The notes under the pieces are model-generated. The model worked only from the letters and a program-made list of their open reading frames with translations. It did not search any database and had not been told where the DNA came from. A stretch of DNA of 12,171 bases from contig WAMH01000172.1 of assembly GCA_015522395.1 (NCBI GenBank), positions 1-12,171 of the forward strand, read 5' to 3'. Positions within the stretch are counted from its first letter, which is position 1, and each line of letters begins with the position of its first letter. A program made the position numbers and the translations under genes. This stretch comes from Thermococcus sp. (GTDB lineage Archaea > Methanobacteriota_B > Thermococci > Thermococcales > Thermococcaceae). Shown one piece after another: positions 6,355 through 12,171 of the stretch.

Positions 6355-7058
6355 ATCCCCTCAAAGAGCCTCTCCGCTAGGAAGCGCGGGAGGCCTGCTT
6401 CGATTATCTTTCTGGCCGCTTCTCCGACCTCGTACTCAACACGGCGGAACTCAACGTTGTCCGGCGGCTCTTCTTCGGTGTTTATGACCGCGTACGCCGC
6501 CCTCCAATCGCCGTCACGGGGCTGTCCCACGCCACCGGGGTTTATTACCCTCCTGTCCCCAACGAGCTTGAGCATAGGAACGTGAGTGTGGCCGACGATG
6601 AGGTCGTCCTGTTTCACGTAGCTTAAAACTGCCCTGAACTCGCTCTCCGGCAACCAGGGAAAGAGGTATTCATCGAGGGGCGCCCTCGGTGAGCCGTGGA
6701 TTAAGAGGTAGCTCCGGCCGGCATCATCGGTGAAGAGCTGCCTCACGGGGAGCCTCCTGAGGAACTCGAGGTTCTCGATGCTCATAACCCATTGGTGCCA
6801 CCTCACCGCTTCCCTCGCGTAGGGGTTGAAGCCCCAGTCAGCGCCGAAGGCTATCGCGTTGTCGTGGTTTCCGCGAACGCAGAGGAAAGTCCTTTTCTCC
6901 ATCTGCCCCCTCACGAACTCGACGACCTCGTTTGGTGAAGCTCCGTAACCAACCAGATCACCCATGCACAGGATTGCGTCCGCCTTCTTAACTTCCTCCC
7001 AGACCGCCTGAAGGGCTTCCCAGTTGGAGTGCACATCGGAAATTAGGGCGATGATCAT
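6351..7058 (-). CDS. Calcineurin-like metallophosphoesterase (YfcE/MJ0936-like)
   Basis: A 235-residue cytoplasmic two-metal phosphoesterase with all family motifs in order: SDVHSN (Asp8, His10), GDLVGYG (Asp34), GNHD (Asn64, His65), the substrate-side His121 in IHGSPR, GHTH (His157, His159) and NPGGVGQPRDGD (173-183). Relatives hydrolyse phosphodiesters or act as general phosphatases; the substrate here is unknown. It has no signal peptide or membrane segment, unlike the two genes before it. It is the third gene of a minus-strand operon: the ATG at 7058 lies four bases after the stop of the preceding membrane-protein gene, and its GGTGAT ribosome binding site overlaps that stop codon. At the 3' end its stop overlaps the PRC-barrel stop. 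The operon suggests, without proof, a link to the surface proteins. Confidence 0.93.
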   Translation of the reverse strand: MIIALISDVHSNWEALQAVWEEVKKADAILCMGDLVGYGASPNEVVEFVRGQMEKRTFLCVRGNHDNAIAFGADWGFNPYAREAVRWHQWVMSIENLEFLRRLPVRQLFTDDAGRSYLLIHGSPRAPLDEYLFPWLPESEFRAVLSYVKQDDLIVGHTHVPMLKLVGDRRVINPGGVGQPRDGDWRAAYAVINTEEEPPDNVEFRRVEYEVGEAARKIIEAGLPRFLAERLFEGI

Positions 7059-7062
7059 GGTA

Positions 7063-7944
7063 TCACCGCTTCAAACCACGCTCCCCCGGTTTATATGACA
7101 TTCTCACCGCGGCACCTATGAGGAGCGACCCGAGGACTATCATAACTAGACCCCAGAAGGGAGTTCCGCTGAGCACATCGATTTTCCTGGGAGATTCTGG
7201 ACAGCCAAGGGTAAGGTTCTGGCGCGCCTCGAGTTCTTTGAAACTGAACCCCCTGCCGAGGATTACCATGGATTCATCCAAGACACCAGAGTGGTAGATG
7301 TATCCGCCGAACGGGTTTCTGTAGAGCAGGGTGTAGCCGATTTTGCCCCGCTCTGGACTGCATCCAGCCCTGAAGAAAAGTGGAGTGCCATGATAAGTCT
7401 CGTTTAGTACCGAGAAAGAGCCGTTGTTCAATGAGAGGATGACCTCGCCGTCGTCCCCGTAAACCGTGCCACGGGGAGCGCTCACGTTTAAAACGAATGG
7501 GTGATTGCAGGTGAATGCTATTCCCCCGAAGTTCCCTGCTTGGGAGATTATTACAAACCTCCCATTGCTCACCTTCAGAAAGCCGGCGTAGTCACCCGAG
7601 ACCGCGTAGACGATAACTTGCTCCTCCCACGACAGGTTCTCGACGTAGAGGTTCTTGAAGGAGAGCGGCTTTGGAGGGTAGAACAGTCCATTCCTCCTTT
7701 CAAAAACGTAGGAAGTTCCGTTCGGGTTGTTCAACACCTCTATCGTGCTCGCGTTTAGGGGGACCTTCAAGGCCAGCACGTAAGCATCAACCTCACCGCC
7801 GTTCTGAACCTTCAGCGGGCGGGCGAAGCTCAGCTTCATCTCCGTGTATCGTGGTTTGCATTCTCCACCTGCATGAATCGCTGAGGCGATGAGCACGGAT
7901 CCGAGCAGAAAAAGGAAGACACCAAGTGCGATGAGTTTTTTCAT
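7063..7944 (-). CDS. Membrane-anchored surface protein, paralogue 2 of a tandem pair
   Basis: A 293-residue protein of no recognised domain. The N-terminus (MKKLIALGVFLFLLGSVLIA) is a signal peptide or anchor; the C-terminus (about 263-281, WGLVMIVLGSLLIGAAV) is a membrane segment followed by a short basic tail, so residues about 26-260 should lie outside the cell. The ectodomain looks beta-rich and holds several N-glycosylation sequons (for example N64AS, N75GT, N103LS, N174GS, N243LT) and Cys 29, 146, 195 and 248. It shares VQNGGEVDAYVLALKV, GRFVI and RGFSF with the upstream gene and has nearly its length, so the two are tandem duplicates. The ATG at 7944 forms an ATGA overlap with the upstream stop and has GGGGAG just before it; the longer frame from 7959 is less likely. 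Function unknown. Confidence 0.85.
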   Translation of the reverse strand: MKKLIALGVFLFLLGSVLIASAIHAGGECKPRYTEMKLSFARPLKVQNGGEVDAYVLALKVPLNASTIEVLNNPNGTSYVFERRNGLFYPPKPLSFKNLYVENLSWEEQVIVYAVSGDYAGFLKVSNGRFVIISQAGNFGGIAFTCNHPFVLNVSAPRGTVYGDDGEVILSLNNGSFSVLNETYHGTPLFFRAGCSPERGKIGYTLLYRNPFGGYIYHSGVLDESMVILGRGFSFKELEARQNLTLGCPESPRKIDVLSGTPFWGLVMIVLGSLLIGAAVRMSYKPGERGLKR

Positions 7945-8819
7945 CGTTTCTCCCCCCATCTTAAAATGACCAGCAGAAGGAGAACCCCAACGCCGATCCC
8001 GAGGAGAACGAGAGGCACATCCCCATAGCCGCCGCTGGAAATGGTTGTGCAGTTGACGCGGTAGGTGTAGGCAATCAGCCGCGTGCAGTTGTCGTAGAGG
8101 GTGAGGTTTTCGAAGGAGAACCCCCTTTCAATGACGACCCCTATGGGCTTCCACCGCACTCCAGCAAGGTGCCCCTCGTATCCGCCGGAGCCGAGTTTCA
8201 TTTCTATATTGTAACCCGTCATCTTCACGCGGGTTTTTGTCTCGCAGCGGACACAGTACGCCAGTCCGGCTTTGATCGGAGATCCGTTGAAGATCCTGTT
8301 CCCGGCAGTGGTGTATGAGTCCTTAAAGATGAAGTCCATGCCGTTCCTGCCCGTAACCACAAGCGAACCGCGCGGATAGGTGATGTTGAGGTAGAACCCG
8401 TCATTGGAAACGTTCATGGACAGCGGCGAGGTAAGAACGAACCTTCCCCTGGAGAAGTTCAGGGGAGGAACGTACCTGGCGGAGAAACCCGAGTAGAAGA
8501 CGAGGAAGGTTGCATTGTGCGGGAGCTCCGATACGACCACATTATCTACCATGACCCTCCTGGCTGGAACGTAGACTTCACCGACCTTCAAAAGAGTTAC
8601 GGAGCCGTTGGGAGTTACCAGTGTCAGCTTTGAGAGGTTTGAGCTGACCTCTACTGCGAGAAGAACCCCATCTATCTCACCGCCGTTCTTTATGACCTTG
8701 GAGTGGAGATCCACGTAGGGGGAAGGGTGTGAAACTACACTGGCGGCCTGAACGTGGGGTGGATTGAGGTAGGCACCCAAAAGGATAATAAAAACCAGAG
8801 TCAAAGCGGTTCTTCCCAT
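7941..8819 (-). CDS. Membrane-anchored surface protein, paralogue 1 of a tandem pair
   Basis: A 292-residue protein and first gene of the operon that continues into its paralogue and a phosphoesterase. Residues 1-25 (TALTLVFIILLGAYL, then HVQAAS) are a signal peptide; 268-286 is a C-terminal membrane anchor ending in RWGEKR. The predicted extracellular part shares VIKNGGEIDGVLLAVEV, GRFVL and RGFSF with the next gene. It has ten N-glycosylation sequons (N61, 71, 102, 121, 136, 145, 178, 238, 244, 256), a CVRC pair at 189-192 and Cys 245 and 257. The open frame reaches 8858, but that ATG is too close to the TATA box (8870-8877) and has no ribosome binding site, whereas ATG 8819 follows GGTGGTGAGG; 8819 is chosen. 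I do not recognise the family. A surface-layer-associated or envelope role is inferred from topology only. Confidence 0.85.
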   Translation of the reverse strand: MGRTALTLVFIILLGAYLNPPHVQAASVVSHPSPYVDLHSKVIKNGGEIDGVLLAVEVSSNLSKLTLVTPNGSVTLLKVGEVYVPARRVMVDNVVVSELPHNATFLVFYSGFSARYVPPLNFSRGRFVLTSPLSMNVSNDGFYLNITYPRGSLVVTGRNGMDFIFKDSYTTAGNRIFNGSPIKAGLAYCVRCETKTRVKMTGYNIEMKLGSGGYEGHLAGVRWKPIGVVIERGFSFENLTLYDNCTRLIAYTYRVNCTTISSGGYGDVPLVLLGIGVGVLLLLVILRWGEKR

Positions 8820-8869
8820 AACCCTCACCACCGGCTTAACCTGACAACGTTTTACCATTAGGATTTATC

Positions 8870-8877
8870 TCATAAAA
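8870..8877 (-). promoter_or_regulatory. TATA box of the surface-protein operon
   Basis: The minus strand has GAAAGCC then TTTTATGA. Transcription is expected near 8848, downstream of the longer-frame ATG at 8858 but upstream of ATG 8819, so this box decides the start of the first gene. Confidence 0.55.
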
Positions 8878-8900
8878 GGCTTTCGTAAATTCCATTCTCC

Positions 8901-8913
8901 AAAAAAGAAAAAA
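8901..8913 (-). terminator. Probable oligo-T terminator of acdA
   Basis: The minus strand carries TTTTTTCTTTTTT about 80 bases past the acdA stop. Archaeal RNA polymerase terminates on such T-runs without needing a stem. Another T-rich stretch lies at about 8967-8986, directly after the stop. The rest of this 170-base gap contains a five-base-pair inverted repeat (GGATG/CATCC, 8941-8955) and the surface-operon promoter. Confidence 0.5.
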
Positions 8914-8991
8914 TCACCCATCACTGCAGCATAGACTCATGGATGAGAACCATCCCCTGAATAGATTAGGAAAATCAAGAAAGAAAGGGAT

Positions 8992-10389
8992 TCACTCCCT
9001 CTTCTGCTTCTTCTTCCAGTTGCTCCACTTGTAGAGCGCCGCGAGGGACTTGATGGCCCTGTCCGGTTCGGGGTAGGCCGGGATCCCCTCCTCGTTTAGC
9101 ATGTCTATGGCGTCCTTGGCCTCTATTCCACCGACGATCGCAACGACGAGCGGCTTCTTCCTTCCGCTCTCGTTGTACTCCCTTATAACGATCTCCGCGA
9201 GGTCGCGCGGGTCAAGCACAGCTGTCTGGCAGTAGAGCACCGCTATGGAGTGCATGTTCGGGTTAGCAAGGGCGTCCCTGATGGCACCCTCGTAGCTCTC
9301 CGCTCCAGCCATACCCGTCAAATCGACCGGGTTCTTGTATGAGCCGAAGGGTGGCATGTGCTTGGCGAAGACCTTGAGATCCTCCAGGTTGTCGTAGAGG
9401 TGGAGCCCCTCCTCCTCGGCCGCGTCGGTGGCCATGACGCCTATTCCACCGCCGTTGGTGATTATGACGAGGTTTTCTCCAGGGGGCTCTGGCAGGTTGC
9501 TCAGCGTTCTCGCCCAGTCAAAGGCTTCACCGATGGTGAGGGCGCGGAGAACACCGCTCTGCTTGAAGGCCGCGTCGTATATCTTGTCGCTTCCCGCAAG
9601 CGAACCCGTGTGGGAAGCGGCTGCCTTTGCACCGCGCTCGCTCCTCCCTGCCTTTATGGTGATTATCGGCTTCTTCATGCTGACCTTCTTCGCGGTTTCC
9701 ATGAAGCGCCTTCCGTCCTTTACTCCTTCCATGTAGATGAGTATGGCCTTCGTGTTCTCGTCGACCTCAAAGAACTCGAGGAGGTCTGAATCGTCGATGT
9801 CGCTCTTGTTTCCTATGCTGACAACGGCCGAGAGGCCAACCTTCTCAAGGATGGTCCAGCCCATGAGGGCTATTCCGAGGGCACCACTCTGGCTGATGAG
9901 GGCCAAATTACCGGGCATAACGTCGGTTGGTCCAAAGGTGGCGTTGAGCTTATCAGGGGTGTAGACGACACCAAAGATGTTCGGGCCGAGTATTCTCATG
10001 CCGTACTTGTGGGCTGTTTCGACGAGCTGCTCCTCGACCTTCTTGCCCTCGGGACCGAGTTCGCCGAAGCCCGAGCTGATTATCGGGAGGACCTTAACGC
10101 CCTTCTTTCCGCACTCCTCAACGACCTGGGGGACGAACTTGGCTGGGACGACGATGACGGCCATGTCAACCTCGTCCGGAACATCGAGAATGCTCTTGTA
10201 TGACTTAAACTTCCTCCCGTTGATCTCTATCTCGACACCCTTGATGTTAACGGGGTATATCTTCCCCTCATAGCCGTACTCCACGAGGTTCTTCATAACC
10301 GCGTAGCCTATCTTGCCGGGTTTCTCAGAAGCACCTATGACGGCGATGCTCTTCGGCCTGAAAAGGGCCTGGATATTCGGGTCAACCAT
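8992..10389 (-). CDS. acdA: ADP-forming acetyl-CoA synthetase, alpha subunit (ACD I type)
   Basis: A 465-residue cytoplasmic subunit. ACD converts acetyl-CoA, ADP and phosphate to acetate, CoA and ATP, the main substrate-level ATP step of peptide and sugar fermentation in Thermococcales. The CoA-binding Rossmann domain is at 1-130 (SIAVIGASEKPGKIGYAVMK). Two succinyl-CoA-ligase-like domains follow, with ISQSGALGIALMGW at 165-178 and ASHTGSLAG at 258-266; His260 is the phosphorylated histidine, equal to His257 of the Pyrococcus enzyme. GGGIGVMATDAAEEEG at 313-328 and NPVDLTGMA at 353-361 are typical. It resembles my memory of the ACD I alpha chain closely. The beta subunit is not adjacent, as is usual in this order. 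The frame extends to an ATG at 10410, but GAGGTGAT four bases before ATG 10389 marks the start. A TATA box lies at 10438-10443 and a T-run follows the gene. Confidence 0.96.
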   Translation of the reverse strand: MVDPNIQALFRPKSIAVIGASEKPGKIGYAVMKNLVEYGYEGKIYPVNIKGVEIEINGRKFKSYKSILDVPDEVDMAVIVVPAKFVPQVVEECGKKGVKVLPIISSGFGELGPEGKKVEEQLVETAHKYGMRILGPNIFGVVYTPDKLNATFGPTDVMPGNLALISQSGALGIALMGWTILEKVGLSAVVSIGNKSDIDDSDLLEFFEVDENTKAILIYMEGVKDGRRFMETAKKVSMKKPIITIKAGRSERGAKAAASHTGSLAGSDKIYDAAFKQSGVLRALTIGEAFDWARTLSNLPEPPGENLVIITNGGGIGVMATDAAEEEGLHLYDNLEDLKVFAKHMPPFGSYKNPVDLTGMAGAESYEGAIRDALANPNMHSIAVLYCQTAVLDPRDLAEIVIREYNESGRKKPLVVAIVGGIEAKDAIDMLNEEGIPAYPEPDRAIKSLAALYKWSNWKKKQKRE

Positions 10390-10437
10390 CTTTATCACCT
10401 CTGATGACATTCACACTTTTACGTCTGTAAAATGCGG

Positions 10438-10449
10438 TTAAAACCTTTC
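10438..10449 (-). promoter_or_regulatory. BRE/TATA promoter of acdA
   Basis: The minus strand reads GAAAGG then TTTTAA, giving an expected transcription start near 10417 and a leader of about 28 bases with the GAGGTGAT ribosome binding site. A weaker ATTTTAC alternative sits just downstream. Confidence 0.5.
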
Positions 10450-10464
10450 TCTTCTCTTTTTGCC

Positions 10465-10523
10465 GATGGGGGACTCGACGGACGTTAAAGTCCAGTAGGG
10501 CTGTTTCCAAAGCCCATCTCCGA
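10465..10523. other. Clustered inverted repeats in the acdA/psiE-like intergenic region
   Basis: GATGGG (10465-10470) pairs with CCCATC (10513-10518), enclosing GGAC-GTTAAA-GTCC (10480-10493) and GGGCT-GTTTCCAA-AGCCC (10498-10515). The last stem competes with the outer one for the CCC at 10513-10515. The segment lies between two divergent promoters and upstream of both, so it is not part of either leader. It could be a regulator-binding region or a short RNA gene; I cannot tell which, and part may be chance. Confidence 0.3.
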
Positions 10524-10551
10524 AGGAATTTCACCCGGATGGTACGGTTTA

Positions 10552-10566
10552 GAAAAGCTTTTTAGG
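10552..10566 (+). promoter_or_regulatory. BRE/TATA promoter of the PsiE-like gene
   Basis: GAAAAGC followed by TTTTTAGG (10559-10566), 30 bases before the ATG at 10596, giving a short leader with the ribosome binding site GGTTGGTG. Confidence 0.5.
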
Positions 10567-10595
10567 CTCAGCCTCCCTCTCAGGTTGGTGTGGGC

Positions 10596-11063
10596 ATGCA
10601 GGGGAAACACCACGACGTGGACTTCATAGAGAGAACAATGATGAAGTGGCTCAGCGTCATCTTCGACATGGTCGTTATAACACTCGCCACGATAACGATG
10701 GCCTACGTAGTGGTAATGCTCGTCTGGCTTGTTCGGGAGGGGATAAACAACCCGAACCTCGAGGACCTCCTCCACCAAGTCGTTCTCATCATAATCTTTC
10801 TGGAGATATTCGAATTGCTGATGATGTACGTTAAGGAGCACCATGTTAGCATGAGAAACGTCGTCGAGCTTGGCGTTCTTGCGATGGTGAGGAAGATAAT
10901 CATAACCCCCGACTACTCAAAGCTCGGCTGGCAGACGCTCATCGGAATGGCGGCCCTGATGTTCACTATGGGCTGGATATACGTTCAGGAGAGACAGAGA
11001 AGGACAAAGCACGAGGAGTTTATGATTGAACACGGCCTAACGGACTCCCAAGGCAAACCCTAA
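10596..11063 (+). CDS. PsiE-like integral membrane protein
   Basis: A 155-residue membrane protein that matches the phosphate-starvation-inducible PsiE family in length and pattern. The first helix region is at about 17-45 (WLSVIFDMVVITLATITMAY and VVVMLVWLV), the second at 62-78 (LHQVVLIIIFLEIFELLMMY), a conserved amphipathic stretch VVELGVLAMVRKIII at about 88-102, and a last helix at about 113-130 (TLIGMAALMFTMGWIYV). A charged cytoplasmic tail RQRRTKHEEFM follows. The biochemical role of PsiE proteins is not known; the phosphate link comes from the E. coli gene and may not apply here. An in-frame GTG at 10590 overlaps the ribosome binding site GGTTGGTG (10583-10590), so ATG 10596 is taken as the start. 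fen1 follows 35 bases downstream, possibly partly cotranscribed. Confidence 0.8.
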   Translation: MQGKHHDVDFIERTMMKWLSVIFDMVVITLATITMAYVVVMLVWLVREGINNPNLEDLLHQVVLIIIFLEIFELLMMYVKEHHVSMRNVVELGVLAMVRKIIITPDYSKLGWQTLIGMAALMFTMGWIYVQERQRRTKHEEFMIEHGLTDSQGKP

Positions 11064-11098
11064 ATACTCCCACATACCTTTCTTCTCCGGTGGTGAAG

Positions 11099-12118
11099 AT
11101 GGGAGTTCAGATAGGCGAGCTGGTCCCGAGGAAGGAGATAGAACTTCAGGCCCTCTACGGCAGGAAAGTGGCCATAGATGCATTCAACGCCATGTATCAG
11201 TTTCTGTCAACGATAAGACAGCGCGATGGAACGCCTCTTATGGACTCGAAGGGTAGGATAACCTCCCACCTGAGCGGCTTCTTCTACAGGACGATAAACC
11301 TCATGGAGAACGGTATAAAACCGGCCTACGTCTTCGATGGTGAGCCGCCCGGGTTCAAGAGAAGGGAGCTTGAGAGGAGAAGGGAGGTCAGGGAGGAGGC
11401 GGAGGAAAAGTGGCAGGAGGCCCTTGAGAGCGGGAACCTTGAGGAGGCCAAGAAATACGCGATGAGAGCCACCAGAGTCAATGAGGGGCTCATAAACGAC
11501 GCCAAAAAGCTCCTCGAACTGATGGGCATCCCCGTGGTTCAGGCTCCGAGCGAGGGCGAGGCCCAAGCCGCTTACATGGCCGCTAAAAGGAGTGTCTACG
11601 CCTCCGCGAGCCAGGACTACGACTCGCTCCTCTTCGGGGCGCCGAAGCTCGTCAGAAACCTCACGATAACAGGAAGGAGAAAGCTCCCCGGGAAGAACGT
11701 CTACGTCGAGGTCAAACCCGAGCTTGTGGTTCTGGAGGAGGTTTTAAAGGAGCTTGGTATAGACAGGGAGAAGCTCATCGAGCTGGCGATTTTAGTTGGA
11801 ACGGACTACAACCCCAGTGGGATAAAAGGAATCGGGCCTAAGAAAGCCCTGACGATAGTAAAGCACACCAGAGACCCTCTAAAGAAGTATCAGAAGGAGA
11901 GCGAGGTTGACCTCTACAGGATAAAGAAGTTCTTCCTCAATCCTCCGGTTACGGACGAGTACACACTAAAATGGCGCGAGCCCGATGAGGAGAGCATTCT
12001 TAAGTTCCTCTGCGACGAGCACGACTTCAGCGAGGAGCGCGTTAAAAACGGCCTTGAAAGGCTGAAGAAAGCCGTTAAAGCCGGAAAGCAGAGGACGCTT
12101 GAGAGCTGGTTCCACTAA
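11099..12118 (+). CDS. fen: Flap endonuclease 1
   Basis: A 339-residue structure-specific nuclease that removes 5' flaps during Okazaki-fragment maturation and long-patch base-excision repair. All seven metal-binding acids fall at their usual archaeal positions: Asp27, Asp80, Glu152, Glu154, Asp173, Asp175 and Asp236. The helical clamp/arch is about 85-130, the helix-two-turn-helix DNA-binding motif is at 238-251 (NPSGIKGIGPKKAL), and the C-terminus carries a PCNA-binding PIP box QRTLESWF (331-338). The open frame begins at a GTG at 11090, but FEN1 needs the N-terminal MGVQIGEL, and ATG 11099 follows GGTGGTGAAG directly, so 11099 is the start. A weak TATA-like CTAAATAC at 11060-11067 overlaps the stop of the PsiE-like gene and may supply its own promoter. 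Its stop overlaps that of a minus-strand gene by four bases. Confidence 0.98.
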   Translation: MGVQIGELVPRKEIELQALYGRKVAIDAFNAMYQFLSTIRQRDGTPLMDSKGRITSHLSGFFYRTINLMENGIKPAYVFDGEPPGFKRRELERRREVREEAEEKWQEALESGNLEEAKKYAMRATRVNEGLINDAKKLLELMGIPVVQAPSEGEAQAAYMAAKRSVYASASQDYDSLLFGAPKLVRNLTITGRRKLPGKNVYVEVKPELVVLEEVLKELGIDREKLIELAILVGTDYNPSGIKGIGPKKALTIVKHTRDPLKKYQKESEVDLYRIKKFFLNPPVTDEYTLKWREPDEESILKFLCDEHDFSEERVKNGLERLKKAVKAGKQRTLESWFH

Positions 12119-12171
12119 ATCGGTATCTTCAGGTTAAGCTTTTCCACAAGTTCTTTGTAGCGGTTCCTGAC
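12115..12171 (-). CDS. C-terminal tail of an unidentified minus-strand gene
   Basis: From the right edge the minus strand reads VRNRYKELVEKLNLKIPI and then TAG at 12117-12115. The sequence is helix-like, charged and Lys/Glu-rich, as in Thermococcales proteins, and its stop interlocks with the fen1 stop exactly as two other gene pairs in the window do. There is too little to name a family. It remains possible that this is a chance open frame. Confidence 0.5.
   Translation of the reverse strand, partial: VRNRYKELVEKLNLKIPI

Noticed and set aside
8917..8962. Possible C/D box RNA (GGATGAG followed by CTGA at 8957-8960)
   Set aside because: Only one imperfect C-like box and one D-like box are present; no complete C, D', C', D set could be laid out on either strand.
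10401..10410. C-box-like CTGATGA upstream of acdA
   Set aside because: It falls in the acdA leader and no D box follows at a suitable distance.

Overview
The window looks like a chromosomal piece of a hyperthermophilic euryarchaeon of the order Thermococcales, most likely Thermococcus. The reasons are a flap endonuclease (FEN1) and a CDC48/VAT ATPase of Thermococcales type, an ADP-forming acetyl-CoA synthetase alpha subunit that closely resembles the Pyrococcus ACD I subunit, archaeal BRE/TATA promoters about 25-30 bases ahead of several genes, GGTGA-type ribosome binding sites and very tight gene packing. No tRNA, rRNA, CRISPR array, insertion sequence or prophage was seen.

Layout. 1-65 (-): the first codons of seryl-tRNA synthetase. 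171-1041 (+): a wrecked AAA ATPase gene with an MIT-like N-terminus; the Walker A/B core is deleted and the frame is broken several times. 1038-2240 (-): moeA. 2375-2530 (-): an overlooked 51-residue protein, extremely acidic and tryptophan-rich. 2661-5928 (+): a two-gene unit made of a putative RNase H/RuvC-fold protein and the CDC48/VCP double-ring AAA unfoldase. 6004-6354 (+): a PRC-barrel protein. 8819-6351 (-): a three-gene operon of two tandem paralogous, membrane-anchored, sequon-rich surface proteins followed by a calcineurin-like phosphoesterase. 10389-8992 (-): acdA, energy conservation from acetyl-CoA. 10596-11063 (+): a PsiE-like membrane protein. 11099-12118 (+): fen1. 12115-12171 (-): the tail of an unidentified gene.

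Most of the window is housekeeping: translation, cofactor synthesis, protein unfolding, replication and repair, and peptide or sugar fermentation. The less ordinary parts are the decayed MIT-like AAA gene, the small acidic protein, the RuvC-like protein coupled to CDC48, near-identity of DNA between the two ATPase rings of CDC48, and the surface-protein/phosphoesterase operon. I found no clear new defence or mobile system. Several start codons were moved downstream from the longest open frame because a ribosome binding site or TATA box decides the start.
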